From Owenweeksia sp. (GTDB lineage Bacteria > Bacteroidota > Bacteroidia > Flavobacteriales > Schleiferiaceae): 35,273 bases of DNA. The position numbers and the translations under genes were made by a program. Of the stretch, positions 1-7,670 are shown one piece after another. The notes beneath the pieces are model-generated. The model was not told the DNA's origin. It worked only from the letters and a program-made list of their open reading frames with translations, and ran no database searches. Each line of letters starts with the position of its first letter. The stretch's first letter is position 1. Location of the stretch: positions 1 through 35,273 of the forward strand of contig JANQPD010000090.1 in NCBI GenBank assembly GCA_028285465.1, read 5' to 3'.

Positions 1-336
1 GGCATATTTTTCTTCTAGTTTCTCCAGGGTTGTGGCCTGCGGCACCGTGTTGGGTTGTTCTATATAAGAGGTAATGCCTCCGGCTGCAGCCGCTCTCGAC
101 TCGCTGTAAATATCCCCTTTATGGGTTAGGCCGGGTTCGCGAAAGTGTACCTGGTCATCAATAATTCCCGGAATGAGGTATTTGCCCGCCGCGTCTATTA
201 CCGTGGTGTTGCTGTCGGGCTGGCTCAGGTGGGTATCAATTTTAATGATCCTTCCTTTCTCAATCATCAGGTCGCCCTCCATGGTAGCGCCTTCATTCAC
301 TATCCTGGCGTTCTTTATCAGGATTTTATTTTGCAT
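1..336 (-). CDS. pyrC: Dihydroorotase, N-terminal part (cut by window edge)
   Basis: The reading frame stays open from an ATG at 334-336 to the window edge, giving 112 codons of the N-terminus. Dihydroorotase interconverts carbamoyl-aspartate and dihydroorotate in cytosolic pyrimidine synthesis. The translation has an amidohydrolase start (beta-rich 'KNARIVNEG', then 'IDAAGKYLIPGIIDDQVHFR') followed by EPGLTHKGD. The D-x-H pattern at residues about 62-64 (DQVH) corresponds to the metal-binding HxH strand of the amidohydrolase superfamily; the first position reads Q-V-H here, as in many Bacteroidota class I enzymes. The IEQPNT stretch matches the family's 'MPNT' substrate loop. It starts 18 nt downstream of the glycosyltransferase stop, so the two are probably cotranscribed. 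A related allantoinase or dihydropyrimidinase is less likely because of the FREPG-THKGD signature. Confidence 0.85.
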   Translation of the reverse strand, partial: MQNKILIKNARIVNEGATMEGDLMIEKGRIIKIDTHLSQPDSNTTVIDAAGKYLIPGIIDDQVHFREPGLTHKGDIYSESRAAAAGGITSYIEQPNTVPQATTLEKLEEKYA

Positions 337-354
337 AGCTGTTATACTCGATGG

Positions 355-1077
355 TTATTTATAGCGCCTAAGGATATTGCGCATTTTAAGTTGTAAAACG
401 CCAAAAATGGCTTCTTTTATGATCCCTCCACTCATCTTTGACGTACCTGCCGTACGGTCGGTAAAAATCACGGGAATCTCTTTGATCTTAAAGCCCAGTT
501 TATAGGCCACGTACTTCATTTCTATCTGGAAAGCATACCCTACAAATTTAATGCGTTTAAAGGCAATGCGCTCAAGCACCTTTCGCCTGTAACACATAAA
601 ACCTGCCGTAGTGTCTTCTACCGGGATGCCCAATATTACGCGTACGTAGCGAGAGGCAAAATAACTGAGCAGTACCCGGCTCATAGGCCAGTTTACTACG
701 TTCACTCCTTTTATGTATCGGCTCCCGATCACTACATCGGCTCCTTTTTCAGCCTCCTCATAAAGGCGTACGAGATCGCTTGGGTTGTGGCTAAAGTCAG
801 CGTCCATTTCAAAGAAGTACTCGTAATCCCTTTCCAAGCCCCACTTGAAACCCTGTAGGTAAGCCGTACCTAAGCCTTGCTTGCCCTTGCGTTCCAAAAT
901 ATGCAGGTCGGGCTTTTTGCCCATCATCTCCTTTACCACACCGGCTGTGCCATCCGGGGAGCCATCATCAACCACCAAAACGTCAAATGCACGGGGAAGC
1001 GAAAACACCCGCTCCAATATCCTGGCGATGTTATCGATCTCGTTATAGGTGGGGATTACGACTAAGGCTTCTGACAA
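355..1077 (-). CDS. Polyprenol monophosphomannose synthase-like glycosyltransferase (GT2)
   Basis: A 240-aa GT2 enzyme of the DPM1 type, expected to move a sugar (typically mannose from GDP-mannose) onto a polyprenyl phosphate at the inner face of the membrane. From the chosen start the protein opens SEALVVIPTYNE, has DDGSPDG at about residues 37-43 and the catalytic DAD at 92-94, and keeps the C-terminal IKEIPVIFTDR..GTSKMS block typical of DPM1-like proteins. It has no C-terminal membrane segments, unlike GtrB-type relatives. The start is TTG at 1075-1077. The frame is open further up to an ATG at 1185, but that extension (about 36 residues) resembles no GT2 N-terminus and contains a minus-strand -7 promoter element (1106-1113) as well as the promoter of the divergent kinase gene. 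The donor sugar is not decidable from sequence. Confidence 0.85.
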   Translation of the reverse strand: MSEALVVIPTYNEIDNIARILERVFSLPRAFDVLVVDDGSPDGTAGVVKEMMGKKPDLHILERKGKQGLGTAYLQGFKWGLERDYEYFFEMDADFSHNPSDLVRLYEEAEKGADVVIGSRYIKGVNVVNWPMSRVLLSYFASRYVRVILGIPVEDTTAGFMCYRRKVLERIAFKRIKFVGYAFQIEMKYVAYKLGFKIKEIPVIFTDRTAGTSKMSGGIIKEAIFGVLQLKMRNILRRYK

Positions 1078-1105
1078 GTACAGTGTGTTTAATTTCCAAA
1101 GGGCA

Positions 1106-1134
1106 CAAAAATAGGTAAACTTGGCGAGGCACAA
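1106..1134 (-). promoter_or_regulatory. Bacteroidota-type promoter for the glycosyltransferase gene
   Basis: On the minus strand, 1113-1106 reads TATTTTTG, matching the Bacteroidota -7 consensus TAnnTTTG. A TTG lies 18 nt further upstream at 1134-1132, within the 17-23 nt spacing described for flavobacterial promoters. Transcription would begin near 1102, leaving a leader of about 25 nt before the TTG start at 1077. This placement argues against the ATG at 1185 as start. Confidence 0.55.
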
Positions 1135-1186
1135 TTCATGCCAAAACCGCCTTTTCTGCAAAAGTGGCCCTGCAATATTATGCATG

Positions 1187-1194
1187 TATCTTTG
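1187..1194 (+). promoter_or_regulatory. Candidate -7 element for the histidine kinase operon
   Basis: TATCTTTG matches TAnnTTTG and lies 24 nt before the histidine kinase ATG at 1219, predicting a start of transcription near 1198 and a leader of about 20 nt. I see no TTG at the usual upstream distance, so this rests on the -7 element and position only. Confidence 0.45.
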
Positions 1195-1218
1195 TTAAGC
1201 CTAACAGCAATCGAATAG

Positions 1219-2370
1219 ATGGATTTCTACAGCAGGAAAAATCTTTGGAAACTTCTTTTGTTTTTAATGGCCGCCCTGATCGGAGCAGCCACGCTTTGGT
1301 ACACGGAAACTTTTCTTTCAGAACTGAGGGCCGAAGAGGTAAAACGGGTAGAGCGTTTTGGCGAGGCCATAAAAGCAATAGACAATGCCGGACAGCATGA
1401 GAACATCACTTTTGAGTTGTCTTTTATTACCTCCAATAATACCATTCCCATAATCACTACAGACAAGGATGGTAATATTGTACAGCACAAGAACCTCGAT
1501 CCTGAAAAAGCCAGGGATGAAGCATGGTTGCGCGAAAGGATGCGCAAAATGGAGCAGGAAGCGGAGCCTATTGTCATAGATATTGGCAAGGGGCAATACA
1601 GCATTATTTATTACGAAAACTCTTTATTGCTTACCAAGCTGCGCTATTACCCCATTGTGTTACTCATCGTGATCTCCCTGTTTGTGGTAATTGCTTACAT
1701 TGCTTTCAGCAACTCCCGCAAGGCGGAGCAAAACCGGGTGTGGAATGGCCTTGCCAAGGAGACGGCCCACCAGATAGGCACCCCGCTTACCTCCCTGGTA
1801 GGGTGGATGGAACTGTTGCGTGAAAAGCAAACTGAACCGGTGATGGTAGAGGAAATGGAAAAAGACATTGCCCGCCTCAAGACCATTACCGAGCGCTTTT
1901 CAAAGATCGGTTCACAACCCAAACTGGACGAATACATTTTACAGGAGGTATGCAGTGCGGCAGTGATGTACCTGAAAAGCCGTAGTCCCCGCAAAATTGA
2001 GATCAACTACCACGAACCAGAAGAGTTACCCCCACTTAAACTGGCACTCAACAAACCGCTCTTTGAGTGGGTGGTGGAAAACCTTATCCGCAACGCCATT
2101 GATGCCATAGAGGGAAAAGGCAAAATTGACGTATACCTCAGCGCGCACCCCAAATACGTACGGTTAGATGTAGTGGACACCGGAAAGGGCATCCCGGTTA
2201 ACCTCCAGCGTACCATTTTCAGGCCTGGTTACACGACCAAAAGCCGGGGTTGGGGACTAGGCCTCAGTTTGGCAAAGCGCATTATCGAAGATTACCATGG
2301 CGGACGCATATTCGTGGCCAGGTCTGAAGCTGGAAAGGGTACTACCTTTCGCATACAATTGAAAAAGTAA
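1219..2370 (+). CDS. Membrane sensor histidine kinase
   Basis: A 383-aa two-component sensor kinase. Two membrane helices (about residues 11-27 and 143-163) bracket a periplasmic region of about 110 residues with no recognised domain. The cytoplasmic part has an H-box AHQIGTPLTS with phosphoacceptor His184, then the ATPase domain: N-box ENLIRNAIDAI (288-298), G1 DTGKG (320-324) and G2 GWGLGLS (344-350). All catalytic motifs are intact. There is no HAMP or PAS domain and no response regulator gene beside it, so its partner must be elsewhere. Its TAA overlaps the hemW ATG by one base (TAATG), implying translational coupling with the radical SAM gene. The signal sensed is unknown. Confidence 0.9.
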   Translation: MDFYSRKNLWKLLLFLMAALIGAATLWYTETFLSELRAEEVKRVERFGEAIKAIDNAGQHENITFELSFITSNNTIPIITTDKDGNIVQHKNLDPEKARDEAWLRERMRKMEQEAEPIVIDIGKGQYSIIYYENSLLLTKLRYYPIVLLIVISLFVVIAYIAFSNSRKAEQNRVWNGLAKETAHQIGTPLTSLVGWMELLREKQTEPVMVEEMEKDIARLKTITERFSKIGSQPKLDEYILQEVCSAAVMYLKSRSPRKIEINYHEPEELPPLKLALNKPLFEWVVENLIRNAIDAIEGKGKIDVYLSAHPKYVRLDVVDTGKGIPVNLQRTIFRPGYTTKSRGWGLGLSLAKRIIEDYHGGRIFVARSEAGKGTTFRIQLKK

Positions 2371-3494
2371 TGGCGGGTATTTACGTACACGTTCCTTTTT
2401 GTCGTAAAGCCTGTATATATTGCGACTTTCACTTCTCGACAGCGCTTGCCGCTAAAAGTGATATGGTGGCAGCGATCGTAAAAGAAATAGCCTTGCGCCG
2501 CACCTATCTGGACGATGAGGTTTTAAACAGCCTATACTTTGGCGGAGGCACCCCTTCTTTGCTCGATCAGGTCGAGTTGGAACAGATCATGGAAGCGGTA
2601 CACAAAAATTTCCGCTTTGCAGAAGGAGCTGAAATTACCCTGGAAGCAAACCCGGACGACCTGAACCGGGATAAGCTGGATACCCTTAAAAAAGCAGGGG
2701 TTAACCGCCTGTCCATTGGGGTGCAATCGTTTAGAGAGGCAGACCTTGCGTTTATGAACCGCACCCATAAAGCCGGCGAGGCCATTACTGCAATAAAGCA
2801 AGCGCAGGATACGGGCCTGGACAACATCAGCATAGACCTGATCTATGCCAGCCCGGGTTTAACGGATATGGATTGGCTGGCAAATATGGAGCAGGCTATT
2901 GCTCTTGAGGTGCCGCACATATCTGCCTATAGCCTTACCGTTGAGGAAAAAACGGTTTTGGCACATAAGATAAGGAAGGGGGAAGTACAGGCTGTGGCAG
3001 ATGAAACGGCACAGCGCCATTTTTTGATGCTGGAACGCTTACATGAGGCAGGCTTTGAGCATTATGAAGTTTCCAACCTGGCCCGGAAAGGCAGGGAGGC
3101 GGTACACAATAGCAATTATTGGTCGGGAAAGACCTACCTGGGAATTGGCCCTTCCGCACATTCGTTTAATGGAAATAGCCGCCAGTGGAACGTAGCCAAA
3201 AATGCCTTTTACATCAAGGCGCTGAGACAAGGTATTCCCTGCTGGGAAAAGGAAGACCTTAGCCTAAAAGACCAGTACAACGAGTGGGTGATGACACAAA
3301 TGCGGAAGAAAAAGGGCGTGTTTCTTGAAGAACTGGAAACACGTTTTGGAAAAAGCATGAAAGCCTATTTTTTGAAGGAAGCCGCTTCTGAAATAGGAAA
3401 AGGGAATGTGCTCCTCGAAGAAGGGTTGGTACATATTCCTCAGGATAGGCGTTTTTATACGGATGGCGTAGCGGCTTCCCTTTTCTATCTTTGA
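2370..3494 (+). CDS. hemW: HemW-like radical SAM heme chaperone
   Basis: A 374-aa radical SAM protein of the HemN/HemW family. The cluster-binding CxxxCxxC is at Cys11, Cys15 and Cys18 (CRKACIYCDF). YFGGGTPS at 56-63 is the SAM-binding glycine-rich strand, and HNSNYW at 246-251 matches the HNxxYW motif that separates HemW from true coproporphyrinogen dehydrogenases. The length is right for HemW (about 370-380), shorter than HemN (about 450). HemW binds heme and is thought to deliver it to respiratory enzymes in the cytosol or at the membrane. Its ATG overlaps the kinase stop, and a cyclase-family gene follows 3 nt after its stop. Annotations as 'oxygen-independent coproporphyrinogen III oxidase' would probably be wrong for this clade. 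Confidence 0.92.
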   Translation: MAGIYVHVPFCRKACIYCDFHFSTALAAKSDMVAAIVKEIALRRTYLDDEVLNSLYFGGGTPSLLDQVELEQIMEAVHKNFRFAEGAEITLEANPDDLNRDKLDTLKKAGVNRLSIGVQSFREADLAFMNRTHKAGEAITAIKQAQDTGLDNISIDLIYASPGLTDMDWLANMEQAIALEVPHISAYSLTVEEKTVLAHKIRKGEVQAVADETAQRHFLMLERLHEAGFEHYEVSNLARKGREAVHNSNYWSGKTYLGIGPSAHSFNGNSRQWNVAKNAFYIKALRQGIPCWEKEDLSLKDQYNEWVMTQMRKKKGVFLEELETRFGKSMKAYFLKEAASEIGKGNVLLEEGLVHIPQDRRFYTDGVAASLFYL

Positions 3495-3497
3495 GGC

Positions 3498-4235
3498 ATG
3501 CGAATTCAACTTAACCACCAGGGTCATACGTATTCGGCCGACCTCTCTCAAGGGATAGACCTCAGCTCGCGTTATGGGCAAAAAGCGCGGGAACCTAAAG
3601 CCTGGGGCGTGCCGGATGTTTCTATTCTTCCTTTTGAAGGGGAAGGCTGGGTAGGTGAAGTAGCGCAAGGAGCACCTGTGAACTTTTTCAATGTGCAGCT
3701 TAATCCCCATGGGAACGGAACACATACCGAAAGCATCGGTCACATACGGGCGGACCGCTTAAGCATCAATGCAGCGCTTAAAGTGCATCATTTCCTGGCA
3801 CGCCTGGTGAGGATGGAGTCTGAAGAGCTGCGTAGCAATAGGGTAATCACCAAGGCTGCCTTTTTACAAAAACAGGTCCCTTTGGATGTGCCCGCCCTGA
3901 TCCTGGACGTGGATCATTTTTCGCCTGACCACGATTTTACGGGGAGCAACGCCCCCTATTTTGAACCGGCCCTGCTTACTTACCTCGCCGATAAGGGGGT
4001 AAAGCATTTCTTGACCAACCTCCCCAGCGTAGACCGGGAAGAGGATGGAGGTGCCCTGGCCGCCCATAAAGCCTTTTGGGACTTTGCGGATATGCAGCGG
4101 GAGGGCGCCACCATTACGGAATTGCTCTATGTTCCACCCCGGGTTAAAGAGGGATTGTACCTGCTAAATCTACAAGTAGCGCCCATTGAGAATGATGCCA
4201 GCCCAAGTAGGGTCGTTGTTTTTCCGCTTTCGTGA
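3498..4235 (+). CDS. Cyclase-family (kynurenine formamidase-like) metal hydrolase
   Basis: A 245-aa protein of the putative cyclase/kynurenine formamidase superfamily (PF04199). The metal-binding signature HGNGTHTE at residues 71-78 corresponds to the family's HxxGTHxD, with Glu replacing the final Asp. Family members are cytosolic amide or ester hydrolases acting on formylkynurenine, isatin or cyclic amides. The substrate here is unknown, and no tryptophan-degradation genes are nearby. It is the last gene of the kinase-hemW unit, 3 nt after the hemW stop, and meets the minus-strand methyltransferase gene convergently 200 nt later. Confidence 0.75.
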   Translation: MRIQLNHQGHTYSADLSQGIDLSSRYGQKAREPKAWGVPDVSILPFEGEGWVGEVAQGAPVNFFNVQLNPHGNGTHTESIGHIRADRLSINAALKVHHFLARLVRMESEELRSNRVITKAAFLQKQVPLDVPALILDVDHFSPDHDFTGSNAPYFEPALLTYLADKGVKHFLTNLPSVDREEDGGALAAHKAFWDFADMQREGATITELLYVPPRVKEGLYLLNLQVAPIENDASPSRVVVFPLS

Positions 4236-4313
4236 GTGGTCATCTGAAAACAGGTTATCTAAGATGAAAGGCAGCTTGGTTAAAGGCCCACCATAACTTG
4301 ATTTAAAATACGT

Positions 4314-4357
4314 GTGTTGTTTAAGAGTAGTGCTAAGCGCAGAAAAGTAAACAACAC
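4314..4357. repeat. Perfect 10-bp inverted repeat between convergent genes
   Basis: The left arm GTGTTGTTTA (4314-4323) is exactly complementary to TAAACAACAC (4348-4357), with 24 nt between. Further out, GGTTAAAGG (about 4278-4286) opposes CCTTAAACC (about 4391-4399) with one mismatch, so the structure may be a larger imperfect inverted repeat covering most of the 200-nt gap. It lies between the ends of the cyclase and methyltransferase genes. It could act as a bidirectional terminator or be the remnant of a small inverted-repeat element. There is no T-tract directly after the inner stem, which weakens the classical terminator reading. Confidence 0.5.
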
Positions 4358-4435
4358 CAGAACTCCACATGAATGGTTTTGTTGGAATCACCTTAAACCA
4401 GGAAGGGCAGTGTAGCTTACTTGTATTTTTTGAAT

Positions 4436-5257
4436 TTAAAGGGATTTCTTCGCGCAAATAATGAGGTAGTCACCCAGCTCACTTTCGTAGCGCGTCTGCA
4501 CTTGCACAATGCTTCCGCTGCTTATGTCGGCTGCCAACTTATGCAGCCCATGCTCAAGTTCATCCTTATGGGAGAGAGCCGCAAAAGAGGATATTCCGCT
4601 GCGGACTTCGGGTTGCAAATAAAGCTCGGGACGCTGTTTACCACTCTGTAAAAAAAGGTCTTGGAGGTCAGGGGTTACAAAATAGGGCTCTCCCTCAACT
4701 TTGTCGAAGCCTGTGTTTCTCAAGGCATTTTCGGTGTGTAGCCTGCTGTGCATAACCTGGCAGGAGGCATCCATCATTTCCGGGAAATAGTGGGTAAGCC
4801 AATAGCTTTTCATTTGCTCGGGGCTGGAAGTAAAGAGCACGAGACGTGCTCCCGGTTTCAATACCCGGTAAAGTTCTGCATATCCTTTTTGGGGGTCTTC
4901 CCAATGATGTGTAGTAAGGATGGCGGTGGCGCCATCTACGCTTTCATTTTCCAGGGGCAATTCTTCCACCCTGCCGTAACGCCAATCCATACCGGGATAC
5001 TGATCCCTGGCTTTGCTCAACATTTCCGAAGAGGGGTCAATACCTGTAAAGGCATAACCTTTTTGGGCCATTGCGCGTGTGTAATTGCCGGTTCCGCAAC
5101 CTATATCGAGGTACCAGCCTTCGGGCTGTGGCTCAAGGTAGTACAGAAACCTCCCAGTGAGATAGGGGTCGGCATAGCGTGTTTGGTTGTAGCCCTTTCC
5201 TATTGCGTTGTAATCAGTATACATAAAGTGACTTCTCCTAAAAAAGGGGGAAGACAT
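4436..5257 (-). CDS. Class I SAM-dependent methyltransferase
   Basis: A 273-aa Rossmann-fold methyltransferase. Motif I is DIGCGTGNYT at residues 51-60. A GIDPSSEML strand (motif II) and a VEELPLENESVDGATAILTT region (motifs III/IV) follow, the usual layout of Methyltransf_11-type small-molecule enzymes of the UbiE/BioC-like group. The acceptor cannot be predicted. An in-frame ATG at 5222-5224 would remove 11 residues and give MYTDYNAIGKGYN, which resembles the usual N-terminus of this family, so the true start may be 5224. The longer ATG at 5257 lies only 6 nt after the stop of the upstream GNAT gene, so the two are probably one transcript. Confidence 0.85.
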   Translation of the reverse strand: MSSPFFRRSHFMYTDYNAIGKGYNQTRYADPYLTGRFLYYLEPQPEGWYLDIGCGTGNYTRAMAQKGYAFTGIDPSSEMLSKARDQYPGMDWRYGRVEELPLENESVDGATAILTTHHWEDPQKGYAELYRVLKPGARLVLFTSSPEQMKSYWLTHYFPEMMDASCQVMHSRLHTENALRNTGFDKVEGEPYFVTPDLQDLFLQSGKQRPELYLQPEVRSGISSFAALSHKDELEHGLHKLAADISSGSIVQVQTRYESELGDYLIICAKKSL

Positions 5258-5263
5258 GCGTGT

Positions 5264-6127
5264 TTAACCCAATTCAAAGGTAGTAATGCCAAAAACTTTA
5301 TGGATGGGAAGATCGGGGATTTCGCCATAATACATGCGGGCACACTCAAAAACGTAGGTGGCTTTGAATTTTTCTACCAGGCGCATGGCTGCCGGGTTCA
5401 CTACGGGAATGTCCAGGTACAATGGTTCTCCGATAACGGCATTCAGGCAGGCTTTGTAAAGGGCTTCCGCGATTTCTGCGTTATTGGCAAAAAGTGGGCA
5501 AACCTTATAACCTCTATGTGCTTTCCTTATTACGGCAAAGCCTTTAAGCTGGCCCTGTTCCACATACTTAAACGTTTTGCTGCCGTGCAGGCTAAGCCAT
5601 GGTTTGAGGAATCGGGACCTGGGATAACCAAAACAAAGGGTGTCATAAGCGGCAATGGATGCAAAATCCGCTTCCGTAATCGGAGAAATACGTCCATCAA
5701 CCTCGAAGGAATCGCCTATTCGTTCATAACGCTCATCTCTGAACGCGATCTTGAATCCTCCCTTTTCATAAAAGGGTTGCATGGCTACTACTCCGTCCAT
5801 CCCGATAGAGGCCCCCGTGTTCAATCTTTTTAACAAAGTATCCCGTCTCTGGTACCACAACTGCTGCCCGATCTTTTGCCCTCTGAATTCCGGTTTTACA
5901 ATAAACAAGCCCATAAACCCGAATGCTTTCCCATAGGCCACAATGGCCCCCCCGGCTATTAAGGTATCCTTGAGATAATAGCCGTAAAAGCCATCTGGGT
6001 CTGTAGCCCAATACACTTCAGCATCGTGGGGGCCAGGGTTCCAGCCTTCTTCTTCCGCCCATTTTACCAGGGTTTTTACGCCATCCGGGTCTAGTTTGCG
6101 AAGATGCAGTTGAGTAGGGTCTATCAT
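5264..6127 (-). CDS. Double-domain GNAT N-acetyltransferase
   Basis: A 287-aa protein with an N-terminal GNAT domain carrying the acetyl-CoA pyrophosphate loop RGQKIG (residues 82-87, after the strand GLFIVKPEF) and a second GNAT-like C-terminal half (about 145-287), as in the YitH/Acetyltransf_18 architecture. Only the first half shows a clear cofactor loop; the second probably helps bind substrate. It would acetylate a small molecule or protein amine in the cytosol; the acceptor is unknown. It sits 6 nt upstream of the methyltransferase gene, suggesting a shared transcript. The 190-nt gap before it (6128-6317) contains no convincing gene or consensus promoter. Confidence 0.82.
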   Translation of the reverse strand: MIDPTQLHLRKLDPDGVKTLVKWAEEEGWNPGPHDAEVYWATDPDGFYGYYLKDTLIAGGAIVAYGKAFGFMGLFIVKPEFRGQKIGQQLWYQRRDTLLKRLNTGASIGMDGVVAMQPFYEKGGFKIAFRDERYERIGDSFEVDGRISPITEADFASIAAYDTLCFGYPRSRFLKPWLSLHGSKTFKYVEQGQLKGFAVIRKAHRGYKVCPLFANNAEIAEALYKACLNAVIGEPLYLDIPVVNPAAMRLVEKFKATYVFECARMYYGEIPDLPIHKVFGITTFELG

Positions 6128-6317
6128 ACGTAAGGGTTTTCAGTGTTACAGGCACAAGCAGAACCGCCCGTTTGCTACTCTCCGACTTTTCAGCATGCTC
6201 TGCCGGGAGCTTTCAAAGCATGAGGCAACGAAAGTCTTATTAATGGTACTCAAACGCTTTTGACGTGGTGAAAGTAAATAGATTTCTGTGCTTTGCCAAG
6301 TGGTTTCAGGAAAACAG

Positions 6318-7526
6318 CTATTTGTCAAACAGCCTTAATTGTGTGTCGTCCGGTGGCTTGGAAAAACCTTTTATAGTCCTGCCTCCGTACTTCCAGGCGT
6401 CTCTTTTTTCTTTTTCTACAACTTGTTCAAAAGGAGCATTAGGGGTAAAATCATTTTCTGTCCTTTGTGCGATCACGTTCAGTTTGGCAATGGCTTTTTG
6501 CTTGTCGGTATGCCCGATCTTAGCGTGGTGCACAGCTTCTTTCAAGGTAGAGATGGTTTCATCATATACTTTTGTCGGCACGGGAAAGGGATTTCCGCCT
6601 TTGCTTCCATGAGCAAAGGAAAAGCGGGCGGGGTCAGAAAAGCGACTCGGCGTACCATGTATTATTTCGCTTACCAGAGTCAAGGACTGCAGCGTTCTTG
6701 GCCCCAGGCCTTTTAACAGTAACAGATCCTCAAACTGTGCGGTCTGATTTTCTTGCGCAAGCCACAAAATGCTCCCCAGGCGTTTTGGGTCAACATCTTT
6801 TGCTTTTATGCCGTGATACCCGGGTAAAACCATTTTCGGTACCTCCTTCAGGATCTCATTGGGGTCTTCTTGTAGCAAGGTTAGGATACCCTTTCGTGTA
6901 CGGGCTGCTTTCTTGTCTACCAGGTTTAGAATGGAACCCTGGTTTTCTCCACAAATGGCGGTATGAGGCTCTTCTACAAAAGAGGTAATACTTTTGGAGT
7001 GCCAATGATAGCGCCTGGCGCTTCCATCCCGCACATTCATACCTTGTTGGATTACCGCCCAATCTCCTTTGTCACTTACGATAAAGCTGTGCAGGTACAG
7101 GGGATAACCATCCTGAAGGGCTGTATTATCCACCTTAGCACTCAGTTTACTCGAACGGCTGAGTGCGAGACCATCCAGGCCTGTTTGCTCCCCAACCCGG
7201 ATCAACTCAGCAGGGGTTTGCAGGGATTGTTTGCCCTTGCCTCCACATATGTATAGCCCCAACTGCTTTGCGTAGGGATTCAGCGATGTTTTTAATGCGC
7301 GCATTACAGCAGTAGTAACCCCTGACGAGTTCCAATCCATTCCAATCACCGCACCAAAGCTTTGAAACCAAAAAGGGTCAGACATCTTTTTGAGAAAGGC
7401 TTCTTTTCCCTGGTCCACCAGGATGGCTTCGACTACGGCCAGGCTTAGCTTGGTCATGCGTTCAAATAACCAGCCAGGAATACTTCCGCCCATTAAAGCT
7501 AAATCTGCCGATCCGGAGTGTTTCAT
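6318..7526 (-). CDS. DUF763 domain protein
   Basis: A 402-aa protein of the DUF763 family (PF05559), recognised from its conserved opening MKHSGSADLALMGGSIPGWL, the internal block RTRKGILTLLQEDP and the overall length (about 370-400 in the family). A helix-hairpin-helix-like stretch, LLLLKGLGPRTLQSLTL, lies around residues 275-295 and suggests nucleic-acid contact. The biochemical role of DUF763 is not established. The start was set at the ATG 7524-7526 because homologs begin at this HSGSADL block; the frame opens 12 codons earlier. A 144-nt gap separates it from rsgA upstream, so it probably has its own promoter, though I found no clear TAnnTTTG there. Confidence 0.85.
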   Translation of the reverse strand: MKHSGSADLALMGGSIPGWLFERMTKLSLAVVEAILVDQGKEAFLKKMSDPFWFQSFGAVIGMDWNSSGVTTAVMRALKTSLNPYAKQLGLYICGGKGKQSLQTPAELIRVGEQTGLDGLALSRSSKLSAKVDNTALQDGYPLYLHSFIVSDKGDWAVIQQGMNVRDGSARRYHWHSKSITSFVEEPHTAICGENQGSILNLVDKKAARTRKGILTLLQEDPNEILKEVPKMVLPGYHGIKAKDVDPKRLGSILWLAQENQTAQFEDLLLLKGLGPRTLQSLTLVSEIIHGTPSRFSDPARFSFAHGSKGGNPFPVPTKVYDETISTLKEAVHHAKIGHTDKQKAIAKLNVIAQRTENDFTPNAPFEQVVEKEKRDAWKYGGRTIKGFSKPPDDTQLRLFDK

Positions 7527-7670
7527 AGAAGCTTGTTTTCGGTGACCATAAAAGATCAACACCTGAGCAACACAATTGATCTGGGTGCAGGTTAATTTTC
7601 TTTTTTGAAAAAAACCAAAAGGCCCATTATTCGGATAGGAACACGGTATACAATGTTATTCGCTTTATGG

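Noticed and set aside
4170-4457. 95-codon minus-strand open frame in the cyclase-methyltransferase gap
   Set aside because: It overlaps the cyclase gene end and the methyltransferase end and passes through the inverted repeat; no family resemblance. A decayed gene cannot be fully excluded.
4748-5833. 361-codon plus-strand open frame opposite the methyltransferase and GNAT genes
   Set aside because: It is antisense to two genes with clear family motifs, shows no recognisable domain and spans the junction of both; it is a by-product of their codon usage.
6146-6328. 60-codon minus-strand open frame between DUF763 and GNAT genes
   Set aside because: Low-complexity Ser/Arg/Cys translation, no promoter or conserved motif, overlaps the DUF763 stop.
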